64,000 bases of DNA from Reticulitermes speratus. Taxonomy: Eukaryota > Arthropoda > Insecta > Blattodea > Rhinotermitidae. Positions within the stretch are counted from its first letter, which is position 1. Every line of letters starts with the position of its first letter. A model generated the notes under the pieces. That model was not told where the DNA came from, searched no databases, and worked only from the letters and a program-made list of their open reading frames with translations. Of this stretch, positions 51,801-57,730 are shown piece by piece. Made by a program: the position numbers and the translations under genes. The stretch covers positions 35,658,923 to 35,722,922 of the forward strand of contig JAJKFL010000011.1 in NCBI GenBank assembly GCA_021186555.1, written 5' to 3'.

Positions 51801-54800
51801 TTGTCCATCCTGTCAACCACCATACCGGATGCACAATTTACGTCTCATGAACATGGCAGTCAAGCCACAAAATAATTCCACCGTTACTTTTGTACCACCC
51901 CGTATTTAAGAATCATAAATACAGTAAAACCCCTATTTAATGAATTGCTGGGGGATTAGAATATATTTCACTAAATCGAGGTTTTCATTAAATGGAGGTT
52001 ACACTGTTTATATGGAGCTACTGTCGGGACATGAAAAAATCATCGCTACATCCGGGAACATTAAATCGGGGTTTTACTGTAATTATGCAATTCAGCGATC
52101 CAATTCTGTACATAATTTCCATTAGCGTAAATTATATTTTAAATTTATTATACATAACCCTAACAAGCTTTGCACCATCAGCATGTTTCAAAGTGATGAC
52201 AAGTATACATACACACACACATACATACCAAATTGCATGTGTCCATTTTACTGTCCCTGAGCATGACAGCTGTCATAAAATGTCCCAGCAGATGTAGGCT
52301 TTCTCTGCCATAAAGCTACCATGCTCAAGGAAAGCTAAACATTACACACTGCAATAGCTATGTGTGCTGTCACTTGCATATCTTCATTAATTTATCAGCC
52401 CCCCCCCACCCCACCCCCACACAAAAAGTACATGTAAATATCATGCATCAAAACATCTTTCACATAATCCCCCAAAAAAATCACTGAACATCAATCAACA
52501 CACAAAATTTGAGGATCTTATATTCAGTAGTGCCAGAATCACCACTGTATTCATATTACAGCCAGCAGAGAGGTCAAAAATACAAAGACAGTATAGCAGA
52601 TAGTGGCAAACTGACCATAGTGCTACCGTCCTTCTAGAGTCAACGTCTCCAGATGTGATTTTCCGCAGGCAACGGAAAACACAGGCGTGGTAATCAACTA
52701 GTCAGGTTCGGTAGGTATGGTGTCTTATCGTCAGGGATTATTGTCGTGTGGAACGTTAACGGGCTACAGTCACACACTGCACTCCAAAATTAAACCAAAA
52801 AAAATTCAATTGGTATTTTAAACACTTCCCCACTTTATTATTATTTCGTAGCACTCAATACAATTCACTTCTGCAATAATGACAATTTTTAGCAATGTGT
52901 TTTCGTTTATTATATTTTAGTTGAGCAGAAGCCGACAATCTTGTGGGACAGCTAATTTGTTCCCCTAAGCTCCACCAGATGAACAACCGAGCCTGTCTTG
53001 TGTTCTCTTACAACTAGTTGATCCCAATCTTCGCAGTTTTCGTTCTACAGATGGCTGTTTATGACACCCAGCTGGTAAAATCCGTACTAAATTTTATGGG
53101 GGTTCAATTTCAAGTATTAAGGTTTCTCAACAAAGAGTCTGTTTTCTAATTTTTTGGAAAACCCGGGAAGTCCTTTTAGTTTCTTGACTACTCTCCCCCA
53201 CCCCCTTTTATGGCTGCCGGTCTGACCCTCCTTTTTGAGTCACGTCTTCCTACGCCTGATGTTCTAATTGTTTTGCCAAAAAATAAAACTAGGGTGTCTA
53301 CCAAGACGAAGAATAGGACTCGAACCCAAACTGTCCGGTAACAATAGGAAGTTTCATGACAATCTGTCAACTGGGTGAAAACGTTACAGAGCGTATGATG
53401 TGCCGACACAATGCACACCTAAAGCAACATAATTCTTAAATAAAGTGATTTATGGTACTACTTGGAAAGGAAGTTTCTTGCACCACATGTAATGGCTGCT
53501 CCCTGTAGCTACTGTACACGCATTTACACAACATAAGTTCACCTCTCAGTTTTTGGCCACAGACATTCTCACACAGAAAGGTAGATGTAAGCCATCTGAG
53601 CAACGATAGAGACAGCAAATTGGCAGACAAAGCAAAAATATCCCGCCCTTGCAACCTTACTCTGAAAACTAGAGAATAATTAAAATGCAATTAAAAGGAA
53701 GTTCAGAACATATACATAAGGAAAGACACGAGCCGAGAGTTACACAACCTGTGGCACTGATCAACCTGTAACACTGCTCAATATGGAAATCATAAAATGA
53801 AAAATACTGTAATATGGTACAGGGTCATCATCTTACCTGAAAAATTATCATTATTCACTTCTAGCCACTACTCTACCACACGTGTGGGTGGCTGGCTGAA
53901 TAATCTATGTTAACATGACAAAACGAACTGACAGAAAGTGGCAACAGATAGTTGTCAGATAAAATAATGACCCTGTATGTGCTGTGCATCAACAAGATCA
54001 GAGTTGTTTTTTTTAAGCATCAAACATGAGGACATTAAATAAATGCTCACTGGGAAGACCAAGATACAAGGTGGGAATGCAAAACATAATAGTCAAATAG
54101 AGACAGAGCTTACCTTATCTTCTGGAGGACATCTGAAGAGATTTATGAAGGTAGTTTGCATGTTCTTTGCAAATCGAGGAGCAAAAACATCTTTCTCTGC
54201 GCCAAACTGGTGCCTAGATTGCCGAACTATTGAATCAATCACATAGAGGCCAGGAACTTTATATTCTGGTTTGCACTGAAATCATAACAATAAAATATTA
54301 GAAAACTTTCACAAAAAATAAAAAGTTTACACATGACTGAGATCTGAAGATGTCATTACAGTCAATACAGTCTTATGACATACGGACAGTTCTGAGATGC
54401 TTGCAGCCTCCATCTTCAGGTCAGAATATTTCTACCTTTAAGATGGAGACAGCAGGTTACTCAAAATGTTGGAGCCTATCCACCAAACTACAGGGCAACA
54501 CACCTTGCAAGTCTGCAATATTAGCCTTCTAAATACCTACACTGCCAAACGTGAACGTGTGTAGGAAAACACCCCTAGAAATTTGTTTTGCGTGTTTAGC
54601 CAACAAGGAAATTTACTGCATTTTTAAGACATGCTGCATAATCTCTGTTTCACTTTCCACAAAAGTAATTTATTTCAATTTTATTTTTTCCTGTTCAAAT
54701 AATACACACTTTCTCATAAATCACGTGCTAAAATTTAAATACCAACCTAGTAATTTAAAGGTTAAATACACAAAAGCTCTATAGGAAACACCTTGTATTA

Positions 54801-57730
54801 GCTTGATTTAATTTTGTTCTTTAATTTTTTTTTTTGATTTTGTTGTAACTATTGAATCTGATTGGACCTCAAACTGTAAAAATCTAAGACTAAATGCATT
54901 TACTGCAACAGAAAACACCTAACTTTTATTACGAAAAACATATTTTTATTAAAGAGTAAGGAAATATGAAACATGACAGAAAAAAATTTATTAAAGATGA
55001 AGAAACTTCACTACAGACATTACTTTATATTACAGTACCAGATTCTTATATGCTAAACATTATTTCCTAAAAAGCTATAATGGTTTAATTTCAGTGTTGT
55101 GTACCTGGCAAGTACGTTTGACAAATGTGGCTTCACAGTCAATGTAAAGAACTTGACACTATTAACTTTGATGCAAAATCTGCTTGGGAAAACTGGAGAA
55201 TGGGTAGTTTCAGGCACAGCGATCAAAGAGAGGAGACGTCAGTGTGGGTGGCTCATTGCGCAAGCACACTAAATTCAGAACTTTTTAAGTTAATATATAC
55301 GAGCAGCAATGGTTCCAACCTACCTAACACAAAATATGACTATTCAAACCCACCTGAGTGCAAGGGGGATTTAAACTCCATATTTTAACTTGCTATGGGA
55401 GGAATCTACCAAAACCCAACTCCGACAAATTTCAAAGATTTTGCTTAATGAACAATCAAGAAATGTGGCTCATGTATATCAAACAAAAGCCTGTGTTTCA
55501 CACTATTATCACCGTGCATTTCTATTAATCAAATTAAATAAATAGACCAACTAATGCACTATTTGACCACTTTAATGTAGCGTCTTTCTTATACACCCTA
55601 CACGTGTTTCAGACCTAGGTCCATCTTCAGGGGGTCTCGGTATTGTTAAAACTACTAAAACAAGCACATGTTTAAACGAACGTACAACACTTGTGTACCG
55701 CTATTGTGGTAGAATTGTGTGGATAAAATTTTAGATCATAAATATGTATATATTTAGTTAAAACCTTATTAAAATTGTGAGATATATGTATGGTGTTCAC
55801 TGGTGCGGAAATACTGGCTTTTGTTGTTTGACGTCTCGTGATGCGTATTCATTCGTTGTGTGGAACTGTATTACGGTGCTGTTTGTACTGTCTGTGAGTT
55901 GCAGAGTGTGTAGTTGTGTGTAGTTTGTAACATGGTAAAGCAGCGTACAGCAAATGTGTAGCGTGAACTGCAAGGCACGCCATGTTGCCAAGCTAAAAGT
56001 GCCATCTATACTCAGTTTATCAATGTAACAATAAACAAAAAGTTGGACGTATTATGAGGTACAGGAAAAGTAAGCAGGGTAAAGGAATACTCTTCCACTT
56101 GCGACTCTACCAGGCAAACTAAAATTACAATACATCTGTGCTGACTGAGACTCTCACGGCTGTGACAGTCCCGACCCCATGTAGTTTTGAAAGAACCTGC
56201 AGCTTCCATCTCTGATCATGGCCAGTAAGTTCCTCCGAAATGCTGATGCGTATCTACACAAATACTTCGCGTCACATTGCACAGGACTTCCATACAGAAC
56301 TTTCATGCAGTACGAAAATATCATAGAAAAACGTAACTACCACACACACTTTACCTTCTGTATAAATTTCTCTACACTCTGTACAACATGTTTGTAGAAT
56401 TTAATAGCCTTAATGGCACCTCTTGTAATGGACGTCATTTTTGCTTTGGAAATTGGAGGTTTGACTTCGTACAATGCGGAGAGCTGCAAAATAAATTTTA
56501 AATATTCATAAACATACAAGACCACATACATGGAAGTAAAGAAAGTTAAAAAAAATGATGAAACAACTTTACAATGCAGTGAACAAATATGTGAACATCT
56601 TCTGGCCTATGAGATTCTAAGTTCTCAAGTAGTGTTGTTCGATCCAAGTCTTATAGGTTGTTATGCTGTGTCAACTGCAGTCAACACAGCATAGCATTCC
56701 AAAAAATTTGAACCTTTTATCGTCCAGTACGTACCCATAAGACATACATAAACATGTAAATGTTTGTTGTACTTATGCTGTATGCATAAAAGCATAAACA
56801 TACTCTACATCTAATATGTGACAAAACATGAATTTTAACAAATACAAACTGTTCCAAATACAAGAAAAAAGTATGTTTTAACTATGCCAGTACAACTAAA
56901 GATATTGAAAAAGTATAATTAAATGAAGATATATTGTGAAAACGAGAGGGATAAGTTACTGGTCACCGCATTTTATGATACATATATCAAAAATTCCACT
57001 CAGTTATCATTCTATTCACATGCCCATTTCTCAAGACACACACACAAAAGTTCACATTTTCAATACGATGGAATTACATGCTCAGATGGATGGAATTACA
57101 TATATATTCAGCTCACAGTAAAATGAAAGTTTTTCTGAATAACCTTAGTGGTGAAATGTATAGTCAGAAGTACATCACTAAATTATCACACATTTTCACA
57201 AATCATGACCTAATATTTTTTCTGGCAATATTTTTTATCGCAGATTCTTTCACAGATGAAAGTAACTGCATGGACAAAATTGCATTATTTACACTAACAC
57301 ACTGCACCAGAAGCCCAGTTACACCATGGCTAACTTTGATACGCAAAAATACACCAAAAAGGTATTCAAAACTTTAATAAATCCATACGAAATGAGAAAT
57401 AACGGCAACTGCGGGGGAAAGAATGAACTGACCGCATAATATGTACAGCTCGGGCAAAAAGACCAATGCCGAATATTATGAATAATTAAATACTACATTC
57501 CAACGCTAATTAAGGGGTCTGTAAGAAAATCACTGTCACAAAATGGTTATCCGATGCAATTTCAAGAAAAGATTTAGTTTATTTATCTTGGTACCAATAT
57601 AACAATTTTCGGTGGCTTGTAGGATTTGCAACGCCTGGAATTGACGCACTTTTGAGTGCATTGAGTCCAGGTTTCAAATTAGGAATCATTCATCACTAAC
57701 CTCCGCGTTAAATGCTTTTACCGCGTCCAT
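24159..57730 (-). CDS. SCAF4/8: SR-related CTD-associated factor SCAF4/SCAF8 orthologue, 20 exons, complete
   Basis: Known role: vertebrate SCAF4 and SCAF8 bind the phosphorylated C-terminal domain of RNA polymerase II and nascent RNA in the nucleus. They suppress early polyadenylation, and SCAF8 also promotes elongation. What is seen: 20 exons joined by GT/AG sites of matching phase sum to 5,352 nt (1,783 aa). Residues 1-140 form the CID, including [29 protein letters not shown] and [15 protein letters not shown]. Gln-rich helices and an acidic [17 protein letters not shown] segment follow, then an RS domain (445-540) and an RRM (about 553-625; RNP2 LWVGHL, RNP1 RGCAFICM). After these come the [12 protein letters not shown] motif, a Met/Pro/Gly-rich region, an Arg-Asp array (about 1060-1180), a [10 protein letters not shown] repeat region and an acidic tail. 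It is longer than the human paralogues (about 1,150-1,270 aa), mainly through the RD and PDGF repeats. Insects keep one gene, so the split symbol is used. The start follows the human N-terminus MEAVK. Confidence 0.95.
26005..26180 (+). mobile_element. tRNA-derived SINE, family C
   Basis: Head GGTGGTGCAGTTGGTTGAGG (A box) and GGGTTCGATTCCCG (B box), then CACTGGAATTTTTCAGTGAC. The tail is a simple TTGTAATTGTAATTA repeat. It lies between SCAF4/8 exons 19 and 20. Confidence 0.85.
26226..26375. mobile_element. Inverted-repeat element, short copy
   Basis: Nearly a perfect palindrome: GAGATCTGTGCTCTTCTGGG at the left, CCCAGAAGAGTGCAGAGCTC at the right, and a GAGTGGTAGTTC inner arm. It lies in the last SCAF4/8 intron. 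Confidence 0.78.
26621..26937. repeat. Minisatellite, 32-bp unit, about 10 copies
   Basis: The unit is AAGAAAAGTATCCAGTTACA plus TGTGTTACCCGC, with shorter variants near the left end. It lies in the last SCAF4/8 intron next to a LINE 3' end. Confidence 0.93.
27060..27388 (+). mobile_element. LINE 3' end, same group as 17650
   Basis: [21 protein letters not shown] frame with one stop, a [15 protein letters not shown] trace, and a 3' end AATGTAAATAAATTCAAATT. It lies in the last SCAF4/8 intron. Confidence 0.75.
27670..27738 (-). CDS. SCAF4/8: SCAF4/8 exon 19 (micro-exon with NAGNAG acceptor)
   Basis: Sixty-nine nt (or 66 nt from 27735) encoding [20 protein letters not shown]. It repeats the GPMF start of exon 18. 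The acceptor is CAGCAG, so either AG keeps the frame and adds or drops one Ala. Donor CCAG|GTTAGT. Confidence 0.82.
27835..28165 (+). repeat. Dispersed repeat Z, copy 2
   Basis: GCACGTGGCTGGCAAGG, GCACAGATCACTCTCAGC and GGTATTTTGTAAGTTCCTGG match 20218-20475. It lies in SCAF4/8 intron 18. Confidence 0.65.
29155..29332 (+). mobile_element. tRNA-derived SINE, family D, old copy
   Basis: Head AGGATAGCTCAGTTGGTACA (A box) and GGGGTTCAACTTC (decayed B box), then a GGGGCCCACCCAGCC body. It lies about 130 bp from the donor side of SCAF4/8 exon 18. Confidence 0.8.
29465..30163 (-). CDS. SCAF4/8: SCAF4/8 exon 18 (PDGF-type decapeptide repeats)
   Basis: About 233 residues of Pro/Gly/Asp/Phe/Arg repeats with units like [10 protein letters not shown] and [10 protein letters not shown], ending [20 protein letters not shown]. 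Human SCAF8 has RPPVDIRE-type repeats in the same place. Acceptor TTTCAG, donor CCAG|GTGAAT. Confidence 0.9.
31130..31330. mobile_element. Decayed inverted-repeat element of the same family
   Basis: TCACTGGGTGAATGGTTCC and ACAATGTCACATCCCAGAAA match the family ends seen at 21650 and 47320. It lies in SCAF4/8 intron 17. Confidence 0.45.
31905..32028 (-). mobile_element. Possible tRNA-derived SINE fragment
   Basis: The minus strand shows GGTGGTTAGCATTCTGCC (A-box-like) and GTGTTCAAATCTGGC (B-box-like) at tRNA spacing. No tail is seen. Confidence 0.4.
32070..32165. mobile_element. Short relic of the same inverted-repeat family
   Basis: GGATTCAAGTCTTCTGTGGC faces ACATCCCAGAAGACTTGAAT as an inverted pair. 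A nearly identical ACACAGCATCACATTCCAGA with AAGACTTGAATC occurs at 45-78. Confidence 0.55.
32378..32628 (-). CDS. SCAF4/8: SCAF4/8 exon 17
   Basis: Encodes [20 protein letters not shown], then [17 protein letters not shown] and [17 protein letters not shown]. Phase 2 acceptor and phase 1 donor match the flanking exons. Confidence 0.87.
32912..33324 (+). mobile_element. tRNA-derived SINE, family B (different head, family A tail)
   Basis: The head GTGGTCTAGTGGTTAGCGTG and B box GGTTCGATCCC differ from family A. The last 60 bp (GAGGAGGC...GGCCCATATAGGGCTG) are shared. A 15-bp target duplication TATTTCTTCCTCAAT lies at 32897-32911 and 33325-33339. Confidence 0.92.
33740..34040 (-). pseudogene. 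Mariner-type transposase fossil
   Basis: Two frames together carry [14 protein letters not shown] and [10 protein letters not shown], the PDLAPSDYHLF...LK..L.G.RF region of mariner transposase. It is decayed and lies in SCAF4/8 intron 16. Confidence 0.7.
34703..35021 (+). mobile_element. TTAA-flanked MITE, copy 1
   Basis: Inverted ends (TTCACTGCC / GGCAGTGAA) follow TTAA at the left and TTAG at the right. Shares GTGTTAAATTGCCAGCGATT and AACAACTAGTGCGTCGTC with the copy at 41164. It may be piggyBac-derived from the TTAA sites. It is non-coding and lies in SCAF4/8 intron 16. Confidence 0.85.
35252..36022 (-). CDS. SCAF4/8: SCAF4/8 exon 16 (Gln-rich then Arg-Asp array)
   Basis: 257 residues. 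[20 protein letters not shown] leads to a Gln-rich block, then an Arg-Asp/Arg-Glu alternating array of over 100 residues, like the RD tracts of U1-70K and NELF-E. It ends with a conserved-looking [12 protein letters not shown] helix. Acceptor TTTAG, donor AG|GTATGG. Confidence 0.9.
36510..36615 (-). CDS. SCAF4/8: SCAF4/8 exon 15
   Basis: Short exon encoding [20 protein letters not shown] and a [12 protein letters not shown] segment. Acceptor TTTGCAG, donor AG|GTAAGT (phase 2), which fits the next exon. Confidence 0.85.
36950..37237 (+). mobile_element. tRNA-derived SINE, family D, young copy against the exon 14 donor
   Basis: Head GGTATAGCTCAGTCGGTACA, B box GGGGATCGAATCCC, GGGGCCTACCCAGCC body and a CTTTACCTTTACC tail. 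It is flanked by CACTTACC (36942-36949 and 37238-37245). The right copy is the splice donor of SCAF4/8 exon 14. Confidence 0.9.
37245..37469 (-). CDS. SCAF4/8: SCAF4/8 exon 14 (Pro-rich; donor beside a SINE)
   Basis: Seventy-five codons of Pro-rich sequence ([20 protein letters not shown]). Phase 1 both ends. The donor CAGG|GTAAGTGG is immediately followed by a SINE whose target duplication copied the donor. Confidence 0.87.
38099..38263 (-). CDS. SCAF4/8: SCAF4/8 exon 13 (Met/Gly/Pro-rich)
   Basis: Fifty-five residues rich in Met, Gly and Pro ([20 protein letters not shown]). Acceptor CTTAG, donor C|GTAAGT, phase 1 both ends, so it can be skipped in frame. Confidence 0.87.
38655..39395 (-). 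mobile_element. LINE fragment, endonuclease-to-RT linker region
   Basis: Frames carry [20 protein letters not shown], a [12 protein letters not shown] trace, [19 protein letters not shown] and [20 protein letters not shown]. These are typical of the insect non-LTR endonuclease-reverse transcriptase lineage. Several stops and shifts are seen. It lies in SCAF4/8 intron 12. Confidence 0.82.
39752..39886 (+). repeat. Dispersed repeat Y, copy 1
   Basis: ACACCTCAAAATCCTCTCAT and AAGTCTCAAGAAGCAAAGAG to GGTAACTTGCTGTACCA, about 90 percent like 44032-44166. Confidence 0.8.
39927..40080. mobile_element. Short MITE with TACAGGGTCATTATTTTATC end, copy 1
   Basis: The left end is clear and the right end (AGTGACGACCCCAC) is decayed. 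A body with CCACCCACGTGTG and ATAGTTGTCA is shared with the copy at 53818. Confidence 0.7.
40750..41158 (+). mobile_element. Mariner-derived relic
   Basis: Carries [20 protein letters not shown], the mariner C-terminal pattern LVPRYDKC.N..G.YVEK, and ends in GGAATAAATGGGCTACA like the element at 50795. A poly-G run (40902-40918) lies inside. Confidence 0.6.
41164..41493 (-). mobile_element. TTAA-flanked MITE, copy 2 (opposite orientation)
   Basis: TTAACACTTTCACTGC at both ends in inverted orientation, with TTAA duplicated. It is the reverse complement of the 34703 copy over its whole length and lies in SCAF4/8 intron 12. Confidence 0.88.
41662..42003 (-). CDS. SCAF4/8: SCAF4/8 exon 12 (poly-Gln and Pro/Gly-rich)
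   Basis: Starts HM then a nine-Gln run (CAG/CAA mix) and continues as Pro/Gly/Ala-rich sequence with [11 protein letters not shown], like the PPPGF motifs of human SCAF8. Phase 1 both ends. Confidence 0.9.
42435..42800 (-). mobile_element. LINE fragment, RT C-terminal end
   Basis: The minus strand reads [24 protein letters not shown] and [13 protein letters not shown]. These match the RIRNE..LRWFGHV.RM..GRRP.GRPR.RW end of the same LINE lineage as 38655. It lies in SCAF4/8 intron 11. Confidence 0.8.
43503..43680 (+). mobile_element. Mariner-derived relic, short
   Basis: Starts GTAGCCAATTTATTCCAATG and AAGTAACGATGATTTTC as in the copies at 40750 and 50795. The C-terminal trace is FKLMPRWEK. 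Confidence 0.55.
43782..43953 (-). CDS. SCAF4/8: SCAF4/8 exon 11 (post-RRM conserved block)
   Basis: Encodes [20 protein letters not shown] and [12 protein letters not shown]. Human SCAF8 has NKGVKTEYKQFWDVDLGVTYIPW here. An [14 protein letters not shown] segment follows. Confidence 0.95.
44032..44166 (+). repeat. Dispersed repeat Y, copy 2
   Basis: Second copy of the 135-bp repeat at 39752, same orientation, in SCAF4/8 intron 10. Confidence 0.8.
44758..44966 (-). CDS. SCAF4/8: SCAF4/8 exon 10 (RRM)
   Basis: Encodes most of the [16 protein letters not shown] (RNP2), [19 protein letters not shown] (RNP1) and [19 protein letters not shown]. It is nearly colinear with human SCAF8. Donor ACG|GTGAGT, phase 0. 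Confidence 0.97.
45093..45352. repeat. Minisatellite, about 46-bp unit, 5-6 copies
   Basis: The unit holds TCTTCTCGGGCTGATGAAG and ATTTCATGGTAAAAAA. The copies are over 90 percent alike by eye. It lies in SCAF4/8 intron 9, 130 bp upstream of the RRM exon. Confidence 0.93.
45655..45825. repeat. Decayed inverted repeat in SCAF4/8 intron 9
   Basis: TCTGGAATGTGACGTCGTTTGG faces CCAAACAATAGTGTCACATTCC. A small old MITE is likely; it has no coding content. Confidence 0.5.
46087..46214 (-). CDS. SCAF4/8: SCAF4/8 exon 9 (RE-rich helix to RRM)
   Basis: Encodes an Arg-Glu repeat ([16 protein letters not shown]) and [15 protein letters not shown]. This matches human SCAF8 just before the RRM (REKERQKKGLPPIRSKTLSVC). 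Confidence 0.92.
47075..47263 (-). CDS. SCAF4/8: SCAF4/8 exon 8 (RS domain)
   Basis: Encodes Arg-Ser dipeptide runs ([40 protein letters not shown]). These RS repeats give the family its name and would be targets of SR protein kinases. Confidence 0.93.
47320..47455. mobile_element. Inverted-repeat element of the same family
   Basis: CTGTGATGCCACGTTGTTGG pairs with the complement of CAACATGGCATCACGTTCCA. It lies in SCAF4/8 intron 7. Confidence 0.65.
48117..48674 (+). mobile_element. Internally deleted mariner with intact ends
   Basis: Perfect inverted termini TTCGGAAAGTAAGTAC are flanked by TA on both sides (48115-48116, 48675-48676). Inside, an N-terminal transposase part ([39 protein letters not shown]) runs directly into the C-terminal end ([19 protein letters not shown]). 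The catalytic middle is missing. It lies 64 bp past the donor of SCAF4/8 exon 7. Confidence 0.92.
48739..49007 (-). CDS. SCAF4/8: SCAF4/8 exon 7 (Pro-rich and acidic linker)
   Basis: Acceptor TTTTAG, donor GG|GTAAGT, phase 2. It encodes Pro-rich [19 protein letters not shown] and an acidic [18 protein letters not shown] segment before the RS domain. Confidence 0.88.
49067..49372 (-). mobile_element. tRNA-derived SINE, family C-like head with (CTTTAC)n tail
   Basis: On the minus strand the head has GCGGGTTTGATTCCCGATGG and ATTGGAATTTTTCATTGACA, close to the copy at 26005. It ends in a (CTTTAC)n tail. It lies in SCAF4/8 intron 6, just upstream of exon 7's partner at 49543. Confidence 0.85.
49543..49699 (-). 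CDS. SCAF4/8: SCAF4/8 exon 6 (Gln/Glu coiled coil)
   Basis: Encodes about 52 residues around [20 protein letters not shown] and a Glu-Lys-rich helix, likely coiled coil. Acceptor TTTGCAG, donor CCT|GTGAGT. Confidence 0.9.
50081..50342 (-). mobile_element. tRNA-derived SINE, family A, copy 4 (SCAF4/8 intron 5)
   Basis: Full length with an 11-bp target duplication TTTGTACAGTT (50070-50080 and 50343-50353). Its head ends 43 bp from the donor of SCAF4/8 exon 5. Confidence 0.92.
50386..50603 (-). CDS. SCAF4/8: SCAF4/8 exon 5 (Gln-rich and acidic linker)
   Basis: Encodes a Gln/Leu coiled segment ([15 protein letters not shown]) and [17 protein letters not shown], the counterpart of FNKKLMDRFDFGEDSEHSEE in human SCAF8. 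The donor leaves phase 2. Confidence 0.92.
50795..51270. mobile_element. Mariner-derived MITE, split by a SINE
   Basis: Inverted ends GTAGCTCAT..ATT..A.TGAAGTATCATT lie at both sides. The inner strand keeps a transposase C-terminal trace ([11 protein letters not shown]). The SINE at 51001-51223 sits inside. Confidence 0.75.
51001..51223 (-). mobile_element. tRNA-derived SINE, family A, copy 5, inserted in a mariner relic
   Basis: Contains the tRNA head and body but lacks the GGCCCATATAGGG 3' end. It splits the mariner-derived element at 50795-51270. Confidence 0.88.
51322..51690 (-). CDS. SCAF4/8: SCAF4/8 exon 4 (CID end and linker)
   Basis: 123 codons, phase 0 both ends. It opens with [20 protein letters not shown], the last CID helices, and continues into an Asn/Ser/Thr-rich linker. 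Confidence 0.93.
51691..53817. other. SCAF4/8: SCAF4/8 intron 3, left part
   Basis: A non-coding intron with an AC-rich run (about 52205-52230) and a C/A run (52401-52425). GGACTCGAACCC at about 53310 is tRNA B-box-like on the minus strand, but no A box is seen. Confidence 0.55.
53818..53977. mobile_element. Short MITE with TACAGGGTCAT...ATGACCCTGTA ends, copy 2
   Basis: The termini TACAGGGTCATCATCTTA and GATAAAATAATGACCCTGTA are inverted repeats. It is 160 bp, non-coding, in SCAF4/8 intron 3. Confidence 0.78.
54114..54275 (-). CDS. SCAF4/8: SCAF4/8 exon 3 (CID, middle)
   Basis: Fifty-four codons in phase 0 with [20 protein letters not shown] and the [13 protein letters not shown] helix. 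This part of the CID contacts the CTD phosphopeptide. Confidence 0.95.
54569..54765 (+). repeat. Dispersed repeat X, copy 2
   Basis: Shares GACATGCTGCATAATCTCTG and TGTTCAAATAATAC with 483-690. It lies in SCAF4/8 intron 2. Confidence 0.75.
56355..56483 (-). CDS. SCAF4/8: SCAF4/8 exon 2 (CID, first half)
   Basis: Acceptor TTTTGCAG, donor AAG|GTAAAG, both phase 0. It encodes 43 residues with [20 protein letters not shown] and the near-invariant [15 protein letters not shown] of the CTD-interacting domain. Confidence 0.95.
57701..57730 (-). CDS. SCAF4/8: SCAF4/8 exon 1 (start codon)
   Basis: Ten codons, [10 protein letters not shown], match the start of the vertebrate proteins (MEAVKTFNSE). 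Donor GAG|GTTAGT, phase 0. It is too short for an ORF scan and was found by motif. Confidence 0.9.

Noticed and set aside
53290-53360. tRNA-like B box on the minus strand in SCAF4/8 intron 3
   Set aside because: No matching A box or SINE body was found.
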